This document shows, piece by piece, positions 8,238-16,814 of a stretch of 48,312 nt of DNA. The translations under genes were made by a program, and so were the position numbers. The DNA comes from Planctomycetota bacterium (GTDB lineage Bacteria > Planctomycetota > Planctomycetia > Gemmatales > Gemmataceae): positions 1 through 48,312 of the forward strand of contig VGYC01000032.1 of NCBI GenBank assembly GCA_016873095.1. The letters run 5' to 3'. The notes beneath the pieces were generated by a model that was not told the DNA's origin, did not search any database, and worked only from the letters and a program-made list of their open reading frames with translations. How positions within the stretch are numbered: the stretch's first letter is position 1; every line of letters begins with the position of its first letter.

Positions 8238-8295
8238 TTGAGTCGCAGGCTCCGCTTGGCGTATAATGATGAGTGCAACTGCCGGACGCATCATC
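8238..8295 (+). promoter_or_regulatory. Promoter/leader element, copy B, upstream of the aldehyde dehydrogenase gene
   Basis: A strong sigma-70-type promoter is seen: -35 TTGAGT at 8238-8243, an 18-base spacer and -10 TATAAT at 8262-8267. The segment 8256-8295 matches 4888-4927 with identical spacing, including the 15-mer GCCGGACGCATCATC at 8281-8295, which would lie at the start of the transcript. The gene starts 50 bases further on after an AAGGAGGG site. Conservation of both the -10 region and the leader suggests shared regulation with the DUF1501 gene. Confidence 0.75.
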
Positions 8296-8344
8296 TCGGA
8301 CACACGCATCCCCGTTGGGCCGAAGCAGACAAGGAGGGCGTGAC

Positions 8345-9856
8345 ATGAGCAGCGTGGCCACGTCAAAAGGGCTGACCGGGCGGCATTTTCTTGGCGGTCG
8401 CTGGCTGAGTCCCACCGGTCAATCCTTTGAGAGCCGCAGCCCATCCAGGAACAATGAACTCATCGGCGTGTTCCCCCGCGCCGGACGCGAGGAGGCGGAT
8501 CAGGCCGTTGCCGCGGCCCGGGCCGCGTTTCCGGAATGGCGGCGCACCAGTCGCATTCATCGCGCGGAACTTTTCGACAACCTCGCGCAGCTCGTCAAGC
8601 GCGAGACCGACGCACTCGCGGAGCTGATGGCCCGCGAGTGCGGCAAGGTTGTCACTGAGTGCCGAGCTGAGGTCGTCGAAGGCCTGCACATGATCCAGTA
8701 TGTCTTCGGCACCGGCCGCATGCCGACCGGCGACGTGCTGGCCTCCGAGATCGCCGACAAGGACGCGTTCATGCGCCGCAAGCCGTGGGGCGTGGCCGCC
8801 GTCATCACGCCCTGGAACTTTCCCTTTGCCGTGCCGCTGTGGATGCTTGGACCGAGCTTGCTCGAGGGCAACACTACGGTCTTCAAGCCGTCCGAAGAGA
8901 CGCCGGCCATCGGCCAGCGGCTCGTCGAACTCTTCGAGGAAGCCGGCTTCCCGCCGGGGACCATCAACCTGGTCCACGGCGACGGCGACACCGGCGAAGC
9001 GCTGGTCCGCAATGCCGGCGTCAACATCGTTCTCTTCACCGGCAGCTACGATGTCGGCAAGCGCATCCAGGAGCTTTCCGCCAGCCAGTTCGACCGCATC
9101 GTCGCCTGCGAGATGGGCAGCAAGAGCGCCGTCATCGTCTGCGAGGACGCCCGGCTGGATCTCGCCGTGACTTGCGGGCTCCTGAGCGCCTTCAAGACCA
9201 GCGGGCAGCGCTGCGTCTCGGCCGGCCGGCTGATCGTGTCGGAGAAAATCATCGACCGCTTCGCCGAGAAGCTGGCGGCGACGGCGAAACGGCTGCGCAT
9301 CGGCGATCCGCTGGACGCGAGCCACTTCACCGGCCCGGTCATCAACCGCGCCGCCGTCGACAAGGTCGTTTCCTACAACGAGCTTGCCAAGCGTGAAGGC
9401 GCCCAGGTGCTGCTCGACGGCGGTCCGCTGACCGACGCGCCGCATGCCGGTGGCTACTACCTGTCGCCGTTCATCTACCGGATGGACCATCGGCCGGGTG
9501 TGCGCTGCATCCGCGAGGAGGTCTTCGGGCCGCATCTCGCCCTGATCCCTTTCCGCGACAACGACGAGGCGGCGGCGATTTACAACGACACGGACTATGG
9601 GCTATCGATGGCCGTCATCACCGAGAACTTCCGGACGATGCGGCACTTCCGCGAGGAGTGCAATTACGGCATGGGCTACGTAAACCTGCCGTGCATCGGC
9701 GCCGAGGTGCATCTGCCCTTCGGCGGCGTCAAGAAGAGCGGCAACGGCCATCCGTCCGCTGCCGGCCTGATCGAGGCCGTCACTCACAAGACGGCCTGGA
9801 CCGTCAACCACGCCGAGAAAGTTAAGATGGCGCAGGGGCTGAAGGCGGATATCTGA
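8345..9856 (+). CDS. NAD(P)-dependent aldehyde dehydrogenase
   Basis: A 503-residue aldehyde dehydrogenase of normal family length, oxidising an aldehyde to its acid in the cytoplasm. Active-site residues are all present: N158 in PWNFP, K181 in FKPSEE, E256 in ACEMGSKSA and nucleophile C290 in SGQRCVSAGRL. EEVFGPHLALIPF and LPFGGVKKSGNGHPSAAG complete the fold. The C-terminal signature somewhat resembles semialdehyde dehydrogenases of the antiquitin type. With the aminotransferase 36 bases downstream this suggests oxidation of an omega-amino-acid semialdehyde (for example from lysine or GABA). That substrate is an inference. The ATG at 8345 follows AAGGAGGG; the frame is open upstream without a better start. 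Promoter/leader element B lies in front. Confidence 0.93.
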   Translation: MSSVATSKGLTGRHFLGGRWLSPTGQSFESRSPSRNNELIGVFPRAGREEADQAVAAARAAFPEWRRTSRIHRAELFDNLAQLVKRETDALAELMARECGKVVTECRAEVVEGLHMIQYVFGTGRMPTGDVLASEIADKDAFMRRKPWGVAAVITPWNFPFAVPLWMLGPSLLEGNTTVFKPSEETPAIGQRLVELFEEAGFPPGTINLVHGDGDTGEALVRNAGVNIVLFTGSYDVGKRIQELSASQFDRIVACEMGSKSAVIVCEDARLDLAVTCGLLSAFKTSGQRCVSAGRLIVSEKIIDRFAEKLAATAKRLRIGDPLDASHFTGPVINRAAVDKVVSYNELAKREGAQVLLDGGPLTDAPHAGGYYLSPFIYRMDHRPGVRCIREEVFGPHLALIPFRDNDEAAAIYNDTDYGLSMAVITENFRTMRHFREECNYGMGYVNLPCIGAEVHLPFGGVKKSGNGHPSAAGLIEAVTHKTAWTVNHAEKVKMAQGLKADI

Positions 9857-9891
9857 TTCGACGCTCGCATTAACCAAGGACGCCAGCATTC

Positions 9892-11241
9892 ATGTGGCAC
9901 TTCGACAACACCGCCGTGCCTGCCGTCAAGACGCCGCTGCCGGGGCCGCGCGCTCAGTCTCTGCTGGCGCGCGATGAGCAGTTCATGTCGCCGTCGTACA
10001 CGCGCATCTATCCGCTGGTGGTGGCGCGCGGCAGTGGAGCGGTCATCGAAGACGTGGACGGCAACCTGTTTCTCGACTTCACGGCCGGCATCGCCGTGAC
10101 CGCGGCGGGGCATTGCCACCCGCACGTCGTCGACGCCATCCGCGACCAGGCCGGCAAGCTGCTGCACATGTCCGGGACGGATTTCTACTACCAGCCGCAG
10201 ATCGACCTGGCCGAACGGCTGGCAAGACTCGCCCCCGGTCCGTCCGCCAAGCGTGTCTTCTTCACGAACAGCGGCGCCGAAGCACTAGAGGCGGCGTTAA
10301 AATTGGCCCGCTGGCACACGGGGCGCTCGCGCGCCCTGGCTTTTCTCGGCGCGTTTCACGGGCGAACGTATGGCGCCATGTCGCTGTCCGGCTCGAAGCT
10401 GGTGCACCGTCGCGGTTTCTCGCCGCTGGTGCCGGACATCCATCACACCGGCTACCCGCGTGGTTGCACCGCTTGTCGCAACCTGGCCGATCCGTGCCTG
10501 TGCGTGGAGCAGATCGAGGAGACGGTGCTGAAGCGCGTCGCTCCGCCGGAGGAAGTGGCGGCCATCTTCGTCGAGCCGATTCAGGGGGAAGGCGGCTATC
10601 ACGTCGCCCCACCGGGCTTTCTGCCGGCGCTGCGCGACCTGTGCGACAAGTACGACATCCTGCTGGTGGCCGACGAGGTGCAGACCGGCATGGGCCGCAC
10701 CGGCAAGCTCTTTGCCATGGAACACTGGGATGTGGAGCCGGACATCATCTGCCTGGCCAAGGGCATCGCCTCCGGCATGCCGCTGGGCGCCATCGTGGCC
10801 GGCGAAGACATCATGGACTGGCCTCCCGGCAGCCATGCCAGCACCTTTGGCGGCAACCCGGTGAGCTGCCGCGCTTCACTGGCCACGCTCGATCTGCTGG
10901 AAAGTCAGTACATCGCCAATGCCGCCGAACGCGGCGAGCAGCTGCGGCAAGGGCTGGCACGCATGCAAGCCCAGTTTGACGAACTGGGGGAGGTGCGCGG
11001 CCTCGGCCTCATGATGGCCGTGGACATCGTCGAGGGGGGCGACCGGCAAGCCCTGGCTCCGCAACGTCGCGATGAACTGATCCAGGCTGCCTTCCAGAGT
11101 GGCTTGCTGCTGCTCGGCTGCGGCGAGAGCGCCATTCGATTCTGCCCGCCGCTGTGCGTCAGCGCCGCCCAGGTGAAGTCGGCGTTGGAAATCATCGCGG
11201 ACTTGCTGGCCCGCGGGCGCGACATGCGCATGACCGGTTGA
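9892..11241 (+). CDS. Class III pyridoxal-phosphate aminotransferase (GABA/ornithine/lysine aminotransferase type)
   Basis: A 449-residue fold-type I aminotransferase. D261 in ADEVQTGMGRTG contacts the cofactor ring nitrogen, and K290 in LAKGIASGMPLGA is the Schiff-base lysine. NSGAEALEAALKLAR binds the phosphate, and EPIQGEGGY and ASTFGGNPVSC are typical of the omega-aminotransferase group. Such enzymes move an amino group from the end of an amino acid to 2-oxoglutarate, leaving a semialdehyde that the dehydrogenase just upstream could oxidise. The two genes are 36 bases apart on one strand. An unusual cysteine cluster (GCTACRNLADPCLCVEQ, residues about 191-207) sits between the catalytic halves; similar clusters occur in related archaeal-type enzymes. 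An AAGGA lies 13 bases before the start. Confidence 0.92.
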   Translation: MWHFDNTAVPAVKTPLPGPRAQSLLARDEQFMSPSYTRIYPLVVARGSGAVIEDVDGNLFLDFTAGIAVTAAGHCHPHVVDAIRDQAGKLLHMSGTDFYYQPQIDLAERLARLAPGPSAKRVFFTNSGAEALEAALKLARWHTGRSRALAFLGAFHGRTYGAMSLSGSKLVHRRGFSPLVPDIHHTGYPRGCTACRNLADPCLCVEQIEETVLKRVAPPEEVAAIFVEPIQGEGGYHVAPPGFLPALRDLCDKYDILLVADEVQTGMGRTGKLFAMEHWDVEPDIICLAKGIASGMPLGAIVAGEDIMDWPPGSHASTFGGNPVSCRASLATLDLLESQYIANAAERGEQLRQGLARMQAQFDELGEVRGLGLMMAVDIVEGGDRQALAPQRRDELIQAAFQSGLLLLGCGESAIRFCPPLCVSAAQVKSALEIIADLLARGRDMRMTG

Positions 11242-11299
11242 GGAGCCGCGGCGCCAAAGCGATTGACCCGAAAAACTCGCGGCGGCTCGCAGATGGCTC

Positions 11300-11328
11300 T
11301 TGACAGCGTCGCGTTGTCCCGGCAAACT
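11300..11328 (+). promoter_or_regulatory. Possible promoter of the FHA-pseudokinase gene
   Basis: TTGACA at 11300-11305 is a perfect -35 box, and 17 bases later CAAACT at 11323-11328 is a weak -10 box. It lies in the 207-base gap after the aminotransferase gene and about 120 bases before the start codon. The weak -10 keeps confidence low. Confidence 0.35.
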
Positions 11329-11448
11329 TCTCCTAGACTCGCCAAGACTTGGTTTCCCACCAACCCAGACCTGGAATCGGCCAGATCGGCCGGACCATAC
11401 GTTGAGTCGCACAGGGCGCACCTCGCTTTCTCTCCGAAGGGGGTAGTC

Positions 11449-12699
11449 ATGCCCAGGCGTTTGCTGGTGATCGACGGCGCCGATCAGGGGCAGTCTTTTG
11501 TCTTGCCCGAGACGGGGACGGTGCTGATTGGCAACAGCCGCAAGCACGTGGATATCTGCCTGCACGATCTTTACGTCGCGCGGGTGCATTGCGAGCTGAG
11601 CATCGACGCCGGCCGGCTCACGGTCAGCGCGCGTGACACGCCGGGCGGCACGCTCATCAACAAGTTGCGGGTCACCCAGCAAGATTTACAACCGGGCGAT
11701 GTGCTCCGTGTCGGCAACTCGCATATCTTGCTGGAGGAGGTTGACGCCGCCGCGCTGGCGAACCCTGACCATGTGCTGTCAGGCAGGCACGCCGCCGACG
11801 AGCCAGAGCCCCTGCCAGTTTTCGGACTGGATCGGCTCGGCGATCTGACTGGCCACACGCTCGGGCATTTCGAGCTGGGAACCGTCCTTGGCCGCGGCCA
11901 CACGGGCGTCGTCTTCCGGGCCCGCGACACCAAGAAGGACCAGGAAGTGGCGCTCAAGGTGCTGTCGCCGGCTTTCCCAGCCGACGATGTCGAGATGAAG
12001 CGGTTTATCCAGGTGATGAAACCGATTCTGCCGCTGCGTCATGGAAACGTCATCGGCCTCCTCGGCGCGGGCAAGAGCGGACCGTACGTCTGGCTGGCCA
12101 TGGAGCTGATAGACGGGACGAGCTTGGAGACGGCGATCGCACGCGTCGCCGAGTCGCGCAAGCTCAAGTGGAAGCCGGCGCTGCGTCTGGCCGTGCATTT
12201 GGGCCGTGCCCTCGAGTTTCTGCACCGCGGCCACCTGGTACACGGCAACATCGTGCCGCGCAATATCATTCTGCCCGCCGCGGGCCCGGCCCGGCTCAAT
12301 GACCTCGCCTTGCTGGAAGCGCTGGGTGAATCACAACTCTTGCTTTCCGTTCTGGAAGGCAAGTTGCTGGCGGAAATGTCGTACCTGTCTCCGGAGCACG
12401 TGGACCCGGACAGGCAGCCCGACGAGCTTTCAGACCAGTTCTGTGCCGGCGCCGTCGTTTACGCGCTGCTGCTCGGCCGGCCGCCCTTTCGGGGCGATAC
12501 TCCCGAGGCGACAGTGGAACAGATCCAGAAGGCGTATCCGGAAAAGCCCAAGACTCTTCTGCCAGCCATGCCGGATGAATTCCAGGGCGCCCTGTTCCGT
12601 ATGCTGGCCAAGCACCCCGAAGATCGCTTCCCGACGCCGGACATGCTCGTCGCCGAACTGGAGAGCATGGCCCGGGCACGGCAAGTCGATGTTACATGA
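11449..12699 (+). CDS. FHA-domain protein with a Ser/Thr pseudokinase domain
   Basis: A 416-residue protein. Residues 1-100 form an FHA-like domain, and about 140-410 form a Hanks-type kinase fold with glycine loop GRGHTGVVF, VALK lysine K170, SPE at 314-316 and the helix-F SDQF region. The catalytic loop is altered: HRD is replaced by H265-G266-N267, so the proton-accepting aspartate is missing, while the later asparagine N272 is kept. DFG reads D285-L-A. The FHA domain also departs from consensus: the phosphothreonine-contacting GR is GN at 28-29 and the SRxH serine is alanine. The protein is therefore probably a scaffold or regulator rather than a kinase. The ATG at 11449 follows GAAGGGGG; the frame is open 62 codons upstream but without domain content. 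There is no transmembrane helix. Its 3' end faces the Tat protein gene 12 bases away. Confidence 0.85.
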   Translation: MPRRLLVIDGADQGQSFVLPETGTVLIGNSRKHVDICLHDLYVARVHCELSIDAGRLTVSARDTPGGTLINKLRVTQQDLQPGDVLRVGNSHILLEEVDAAALANPDHVLSGRHAADEPEPLPVFGLDRLGDLTGHTLGHFELGTVLGRGHTGVVFRARDTKKDQEVALKVLSPAFPADDVEMKRFIQVMKPILPLRHGNVIGLLGAGKSGPYVWLAMELIDGTSLETAIARVAESRKLKWKPALRLAVHLGRALEFLHRGHLVHGNIVPRNIILPAAGPARLNDLALLEALGESQLLLSVLEGKLLAEMSYLSPEHVDPDRQPDELSDQFCAGAVVYALLLGRPPFRGDTPEATVEQIQKAYPEKPKTLLPAMPDEFQGALFRMLAKHPEDRFPTPDMLVAELESMARARQVDVT

Positions 12700-12711
12700 A
12701 CCGGCGCTCTT

Positions 12712-13980
12712 TCAGCCCGGCGGCAAGCCCCTGGCGAAACCCCAGTCGGCCGGCGTGTAACGCACGTTCAGTTCCGGCGTCTTGATGAGGCGGCCCTTGT
12801 CGGCCAGGCTGTGCATGACGGCGTCGAGGATGCCGGTCGTGAGCAGCGTGCGCTCGACGGGATAGGCGGGCTGGCCGGTGTGAAAGGTGTGCTCGATGGC
12901 GCGGAGCAGATGCTCGAAATGCCCGAACGGGCGATTCTCCTCCAGGCGAAACCAGGTGGCGCGCGGCCTGGCCTCGCCGCGGATGTGCCCCGCGAACAGG
13001 AACTCGTTGGCCAGCCCGGTGCTCATGGCCACTGCCGCCTTGAGTCCGTCGCGATACTCGATGAGGAAGAAGGTGGCGTTCTTGGCGAACTCCCCGGGGC
13101 GGCCTTTCGGTGGCTTGGGCGTGACCGCGACCGCCGCGTCGAGCAGGGCCCGCGACCAGCGGCCGGCCTTCAGCGCTCGGGAGATCTCGTCGCCGCGGAC
13201 CGCCTGCACGGCGGCAACGCCGGTTTCGCCCCCCTTGCGGCGCTCGACCATGCACTGCAAGCCTTCAAGCGCGTGGAAGCCGTACGACTCCTCGCCGCCG
13301 TAGCCGACGGCGATGGCTTCACTCAGGGCGCAGCCGCGCGGCAAGGTCAGCGCCGGCGCCCGCCAGGCCACGGGCACCGACGAGCCTGCCAGGAACGGGA
13401 TCTTCATGTCCCGGGCCGTGTCGTACATGTGCCTGGCATCTCGCCAGGCATAAGCGAGATGCTTGTCGTTGAAGACGGGGACGACACGGCCGGTCTTGCG
13501 AAACGTCCGCGCGATCTCATCGAAGAACCGCCGCCGCGGATACATGTGCTGGTTGGTGTCCTTGGTGAATGGATAGTTGCCGTGCTCGCCGATGCTGATG
13601 ACGCCGGCGACGGCCAGCTTGTCCCCGCCGAGCGTCAGTGCCTCCGGGATGGTCTTGGCAATGCGAAAGCCATGCTTCCTGGCGAGGTCGCGGCTCAGAT
13701 CCCCCTTGAGGGTCTGATCGGTATACAGCGCCACCAGCCGCAGGTCCGGCCCCGCGCCGCCGTCCTGGCGCCAGCCTTCGAGAATCTTGCCGACGATGAC
13801 ATCGGCGTGGGTGTTGCGGCGATAGTCGGTGACCACGGCGGCCACCGGCAAGACGGGCCGCTTGCGTTCCTGGGCGGCAAGGGCGTGTCCGGCCAGCATG
13901 CCGCCGGCCGCCGCACCAGCGGCATGACGAAGGAAACGGCGACGCGTGAGAGTCGTTGCGTGAAGATTCATGTTCGACAT
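12712..13980 (-). CDS. Tat-exported planctomycete protein of unknown function
   Basis: A 422-residue protein beginning with a twin-arginine signal (LTRRRFLRHAAGAAAGG, then an alanine-rich stretch ending AHALAA near residue 35), so it is probably exported folded. The mature part begins PVLPVAAVVTDYRRNTHADVIVGKILEGW, resembling the first strand and helix of a nucleotide-binding fold, and continues with ISIGEHGNYPFTKD, FDEIARTFRKTGRVVPVFNDKHLAY and YGGEESYGFHALEGLQCMVERR. I do not recognise a named family; it resembles oxidoreductase-like proteins common in planctomycetes. The ATG at 13980 is chosen for GAGGA eight bases upstream; a second ATG follows three codons later. It converges on the pseudokinase gene. 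No catalytic residues can be named. Confidence 0.75.
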   Translation of the reverse strand: MSNMNLHATTLTRRRFLRHAAGAAAGGMLAGHALAAQERKRPVLPVAAVVTDYRRNTHADVIVGKILEGWRQDGGAGPDLRLVALYTDQTLKGDLSRDLARKHGFRIAKTIPEALTLGGDKLAVAGVISIGEHGNYPFTKDTNQHMYPRRRFFDEIARTFRKTGRVVPVFNDKHLAYAWRDARHMYDTARDMKIPFLAGSSVPVAWRAPALTLPRGCALSEAIAVGYGGEESYGFHALEGLQCMVERRKGGETGVAAVQAVRGDEISRALKAGRWSRALLDAAVAVTPKPPKGRPGEFAKNATFFLIEYRDGLKAAVAMSTGLANEFLFAGHIRGEARPRATWFRLEENRPFGHFEHLLRAIEHTFHTGQPAYPVERTLLTTGILDAVMHSLADKGRLIKTPELNVRYTPADWGFARGLPPG

Positions 13981-14040
13981 GTCGCAGTCCTCAACAACAT
14001 GTGCCGGCCGTCGTGGCTTTCCTGACAAGATATACCGTCA

Positions 14041-14379
14041 TCAGGGGGTGCGGCCGCGATAAAAGTGAATCTGCGCCTTTTCCAGTGTTGCCATGCCTTC
14101 CTCGATCTTGGTGTCGATGAAGCCGAGGAACTGCTCGAGTTTTGCCTTTTCATCGACGATCTCGATGATGATCGGCAGGTCGAGAGAAAGCCGTTCGATC
14201 TTGAAGGTGTGCAGGCGCGAGTGGGCGCCGAAGCCCATGATGCCGCGCGTCACCGTGGCGCCGGCCATTCCCTGGGCGCGGGCTTGCAGCACGATCCACT
14301 CGTAGAGCGGCTTGCCCTCGAACTTGTCGCTCTCGCCGATGAACACGCGCAGGAGATAGCCGTCGGTTGGCAGCATCAT
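14041..14379 (-). CDS. DUF190 family PII-like protein
   Basis: A 112-residue protein of the DUF190 family, small ferredoxin-like trimeric proteins related in fold to PII signal proteins. The family pattern is clear: RVFIGESDKFEGKPLYEWIV, ARAQGMAGATVTRGIMGFG, HSRLHTFKIERLSLDLPIIIEIVDEKAKLEQF. Members often sit beside the fluoride channel gene crcB, but none is here. Ligand and partner are unknown. The start follows a strong GGAGGA site. It reads toward the Tat protein gene, 60 bases away, and may be co-transcribed with it. It is divergent from the lipoprotein gene at 14504. Confidence 0.88.
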   Translation of the reverse strand: MMLPTDGYLLRVFIGESDKFEGKPLYEWIVLQARAQGMAGATVTRGIMGFGAHSRLHTFKIERLSLDLPIIIEIVDEKAKLEQFLGFIDTKIEEGMATLEKAQIHFYRGRTP

Positions 14380-14503
14380 GGGTGAGTCCTCCGGTTTCCA
14401 TCCATGATACTACCATCCAGCAAGCCGCGCAGAAACAGGTCACGGCAGCGCGGCGTCCAATCCTCGCTTGCGTCGCTCGCGCATAGTCGATTACAAGAAT
14501 TGC

Positions 14504-15337
14504 ATGGTCGCAAAGGCCCGCCTGCTGTCCCTTGCCTTGCTCTTGATCGCCGGCTGCCGTGGCCGGATCGATTCCGGTCCGGGCGACGTGCCGCTGTCCG
14601 CGTTCAGCGCCAATATCAGCGCCGGCGATCTGCTCGACGCGCGCACGGCCGGGTCGCGGCTGTCACGCTATCTCGATGAGCTGACCGAGGCCGGCTACAA
14701 GAAGCAGGTGCGCATCATCTTGCCGCCTGATTGGGGGCCGATCATCCATCAGCACTGGTTTCCGGTGCTGCGTGCCCGGGGCTTCAAGGTGCTGGCTATC
14801 CTCGGCCAGGAGAAACGCGACAGCGCCGCCGACGCGCCGGCCGCCATTGCCTGGGTGAAGCACATCCTGCCGCTGGTCCGCGCGGACCTCGTGGGCATTC
14901 AGATCGTCAACGAGCCGGCTTACTGGTTCACACCAGCGGAGTATGCCGCCTATCATCGTCGCATCGCGCCGCTGGTCCGCGATCTTGCTCCCGGAGTGCC
15001 GATCGTCGCCGGCGACTTCGGTGCTCAGTTGCAAGGCAGAAACACTCTCGATATCTGGCAAGCCACGCTGGCCGGCGGCGACATCGACTACGATGTCGTC
15101 AGCATCCACCCCACCGGCAACAAGCGCCGCGGCGAGTTGCTCGCCTTCGCCAAGCGCCTCCGCGAGTTCCTGTCCCGGGACGGCGCTAGCAAGAAAGTCT
15201 GGATCACGGAGGGAGATTGGGGCCACTTGCCCTTCCTGCGCGGGCAAGGACTCGACATCGAGGAAGCGTTCATCTACACCTGGAACGACGACGCCGACGC
15301 AAAGCTGATTCGCCGTCCCGGCGGCCGCCTGCCGTGA
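14504..15337 (+). CDS. Lipoprotein with a glycoside-hydrolase-like TIM-barrel domain
   Basis: A 277-residue protein. A signal sequence ends in LLLIAGC, a good lipobox, so it is probably membrane-attached and faces the periplasm. The rest reads as a TIM barrel of clan GH-A type: VGIQIVNEPAYW contains the asparagine-glutamate pair at the end of strand 4 that is the usual acid/base site, and KVWITEGDWG supplies a glutamate where the strand-7 nucleophile would be. YDVVSIHP is a typical strand-6 sequence. This suggests a sugar-cleaving enzyme, but the family and substrate cannot be assigned. At this length it is smaller than most such enzymes. The start at 14504 is chosen to give a normal signal peptide; no clear ribosome binding site is seen. 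It converges on the sulfatase-like gene with a 9-base gap. Confidence 0.72.
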   Translation: MVAKARLLSLALLLIAGCRGRIDSGPGDVPLSAFSANISAGDLLDARTAGSRLSRYLDELTEAGYKKQVRIILPPDWGPIIHQHWFPVLRARGFKVLAILGQEKRDSAADAPAAIAWVKHILPLVRADLVGIQIVNEPAYWFTPAEYAAYHRRIAPLVRDLAPGVPIVAGDFGAQLQGRNTLDIWQATLAGGDIDYDVVSIHPTGNKRRGELLAFAKRLREFLSRDGASKKVWITEGDWGHLPFLRGQGLDIEEAFIYTWNDDADAKLIRRPGGRLP

Positions 15338-15346
15338 TCTGACGAT

Positions 15347-16792
15347 TCACTTTCCCTTGTCCTTTCTGGGAAAGGTGTACACCGGATTGAAGCCGACTTC
15401 CCAGCGCTTGCGGCCAAGATCATGGCCTATTGAGCGGAAGTGGGCAAAGAGCTTGCTCTCGAGGGCGTCGGCTCGTTTGACATCCGCGCCGGCGAGGTTC
15501 TTCTCTTCGGCGGGGTCGGCATTGAGGTCGTAAAGCTCGCGTGTCCTGGTTTCGAGGGTATAGATCAGTTTCCAGCCGTCGGGCGTGATGATGCTGCGCT
15601 TGTAGGTGTATTGCCTGTAGTCGGTCTCGGAGAACACGTCACGCGTGACCGCCTTGCCTTGCAGGGCAGCGGCGAGGCTTGTGCCGCGCAGCTGCTTCCT
15701 GGCCGCATCGGCAAGCGGCACGTCCAGCAGGTCGAGGATCGTCGGCATGATATCGATGCTGCTGACGCGGTCGGCGACGGTCTTGCCGGCCTTCTGCCCC
15801 GGGAGCTTGATGATCAGGGGCACGTGCAGCGGCTCGTTGTAGAGCGTGAAGCCATGATCGAAGCGGCCATGCTCGTAAAACTCCGTCCCGTGATCGGAGG
15901 TGAGAACGAGCAGGGTCTTGCCGGCGACGCCGATGGCCTCGAGCTTGGCCAGGAACTGAGCGAACCTGTCGTCGGCGCGACGGATCTTTTCATCGTAGAT
16001 GGCTCGCCAGAAACGCACATCTTCCGGACGCATGGTCAGCCGCCCTTTGTCGAGGCCCTCCTCGCGCAGCGCTTCCTGCTCGTGCTCGGCGCCGGTGTAC
16101 TTGAAGTCGTAACCCTTGTCCACGAACCGGTAGTCGTAGCCGGCAGCAGGCGCATACTGGCCGTGCACGTCGTAGCCGTGCAGGAACACGAAGAACTTGT
16201 TGTCCTTGTTCGCCGCGATCCATTTGAGTGCCTCGGGGACGCTCTGCTCGAGTCCGCCGAACTTTTCCAGCTCATGGAAGTAGACATCGAAGCCCTGCTC
16301 GTAGCCGAAGCCGCCGCTCACGCCGGCGTTGCCGGTGAAGCCGCCCGTGACGTAGCCATGGTGCTTCAGGATGTCGGCCAGCGTCATGAGACTCGGCGCC
16401 AGCTGCTTGAGATTGGCGAGCTTGCGCAGCTCGGGAGTATAGACGGCGAACTTGTTGGTCAGGCCGTGCTCGGAAGGATAGACGCCGGTGAACCAGCTCA
16501 TGGAAGCGGGCACGGTCCAGGAGGCGACCGAGTAGGCATGCGTGAAATTGAACGCTTGCCTGGCGACGGCGTCGAGCGTCGGCGAGGTGTTGCGTGCGTA
16601 GCCGAGGCAGCCGACATGAGCGGCCTGCAGGGCGTCGAAGCTCACCAGGATCACGTTGTGACCGGGGTATTTCATCGGCAGCAGCGCCGGGTCGATCGGT
16701 TGCTCTTCGGGAGCGACGCCGCGCCGGCAACCGCACGGGGACAGGCACGCCGAGAGAAGGACGACCAGCACGACGATTCTCGGCCTTGGCAT
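15347..16792 (-). CDS. Lipoprotein of the sulfatase/alkaline-phosphatase superfamily without the formylglycine motif
   Basis: A 481-residue protein. The signal ends LLSAC, giving lipidated C16. The metal-site sequence VILVSFDALQAAHVGCLGY carries D53, and LVLTSDHGTEFYEHG carries the second metal site. The nucleophile region is SWTVPASMSWFTGVYPSEHG with T93 as the likely nucleophile. The C-x-P-S-R motif needed for formylglycine modification is absent, so this looks like a threonine-nucleophile phospho- or sulfohydrolase or transferase. VPLIIKLPG, SSIDIMPTILDLLDVP and RELYDLNADPAEEKNL are classic sulfatase C-terminal landmarks. The ATG at 16792 follows GGGAAAGG; the frame is open far upstream but that part is the antisense-like overlap of the next gene. 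It follows the FGE-like gene by 22 bases, so they form an operon. Confidence 0.88.
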   Translation of the reverse strand: MPRPRIVVLVVLLSACLSPCGCRRGVAPEEQPIDPALLPMKYPGHNVILVSFDALQAAHVGCLGYARNTSPTLDAVARQAFNFTHAYSVASWTVPASMSWFTGVYPSEHGLTNKFAVYTPELRKLANLKQLAPSLMTLADILKHHGYVTGGFTGNAGVSGGFGYEQGFDVYFHELEKFGGLEQSVPEALKWIAANKDNKFFVFLHGYDVHGQYAPAAGYDYRFVDKGYDFKYTGAEHEQEALREEGLDKGRLTMRPEDVRFWRAIYDEKIRRADDRFAQFLAKLEAIGVAGKTLLVLTSDHGTEFYEHGRFDHGFTLYNEPLHVPLIIKLPGQKAGKTVADRVSSIDIMPTILDLLDVPLADAARKQLRGTSLAAALQGKAVTRDVFSETDYRQYTYKRSIITPDGWKLIYTLETRTRELYDLNADPAEEKNLAGADVKRADALESKLFAHFRSIGHDLGRKRWEVGFNPVYTFPRKDKGK

Positions 16793-16814
16793 CGCGAGCC
16801 TTTCCCGTTGCCGG

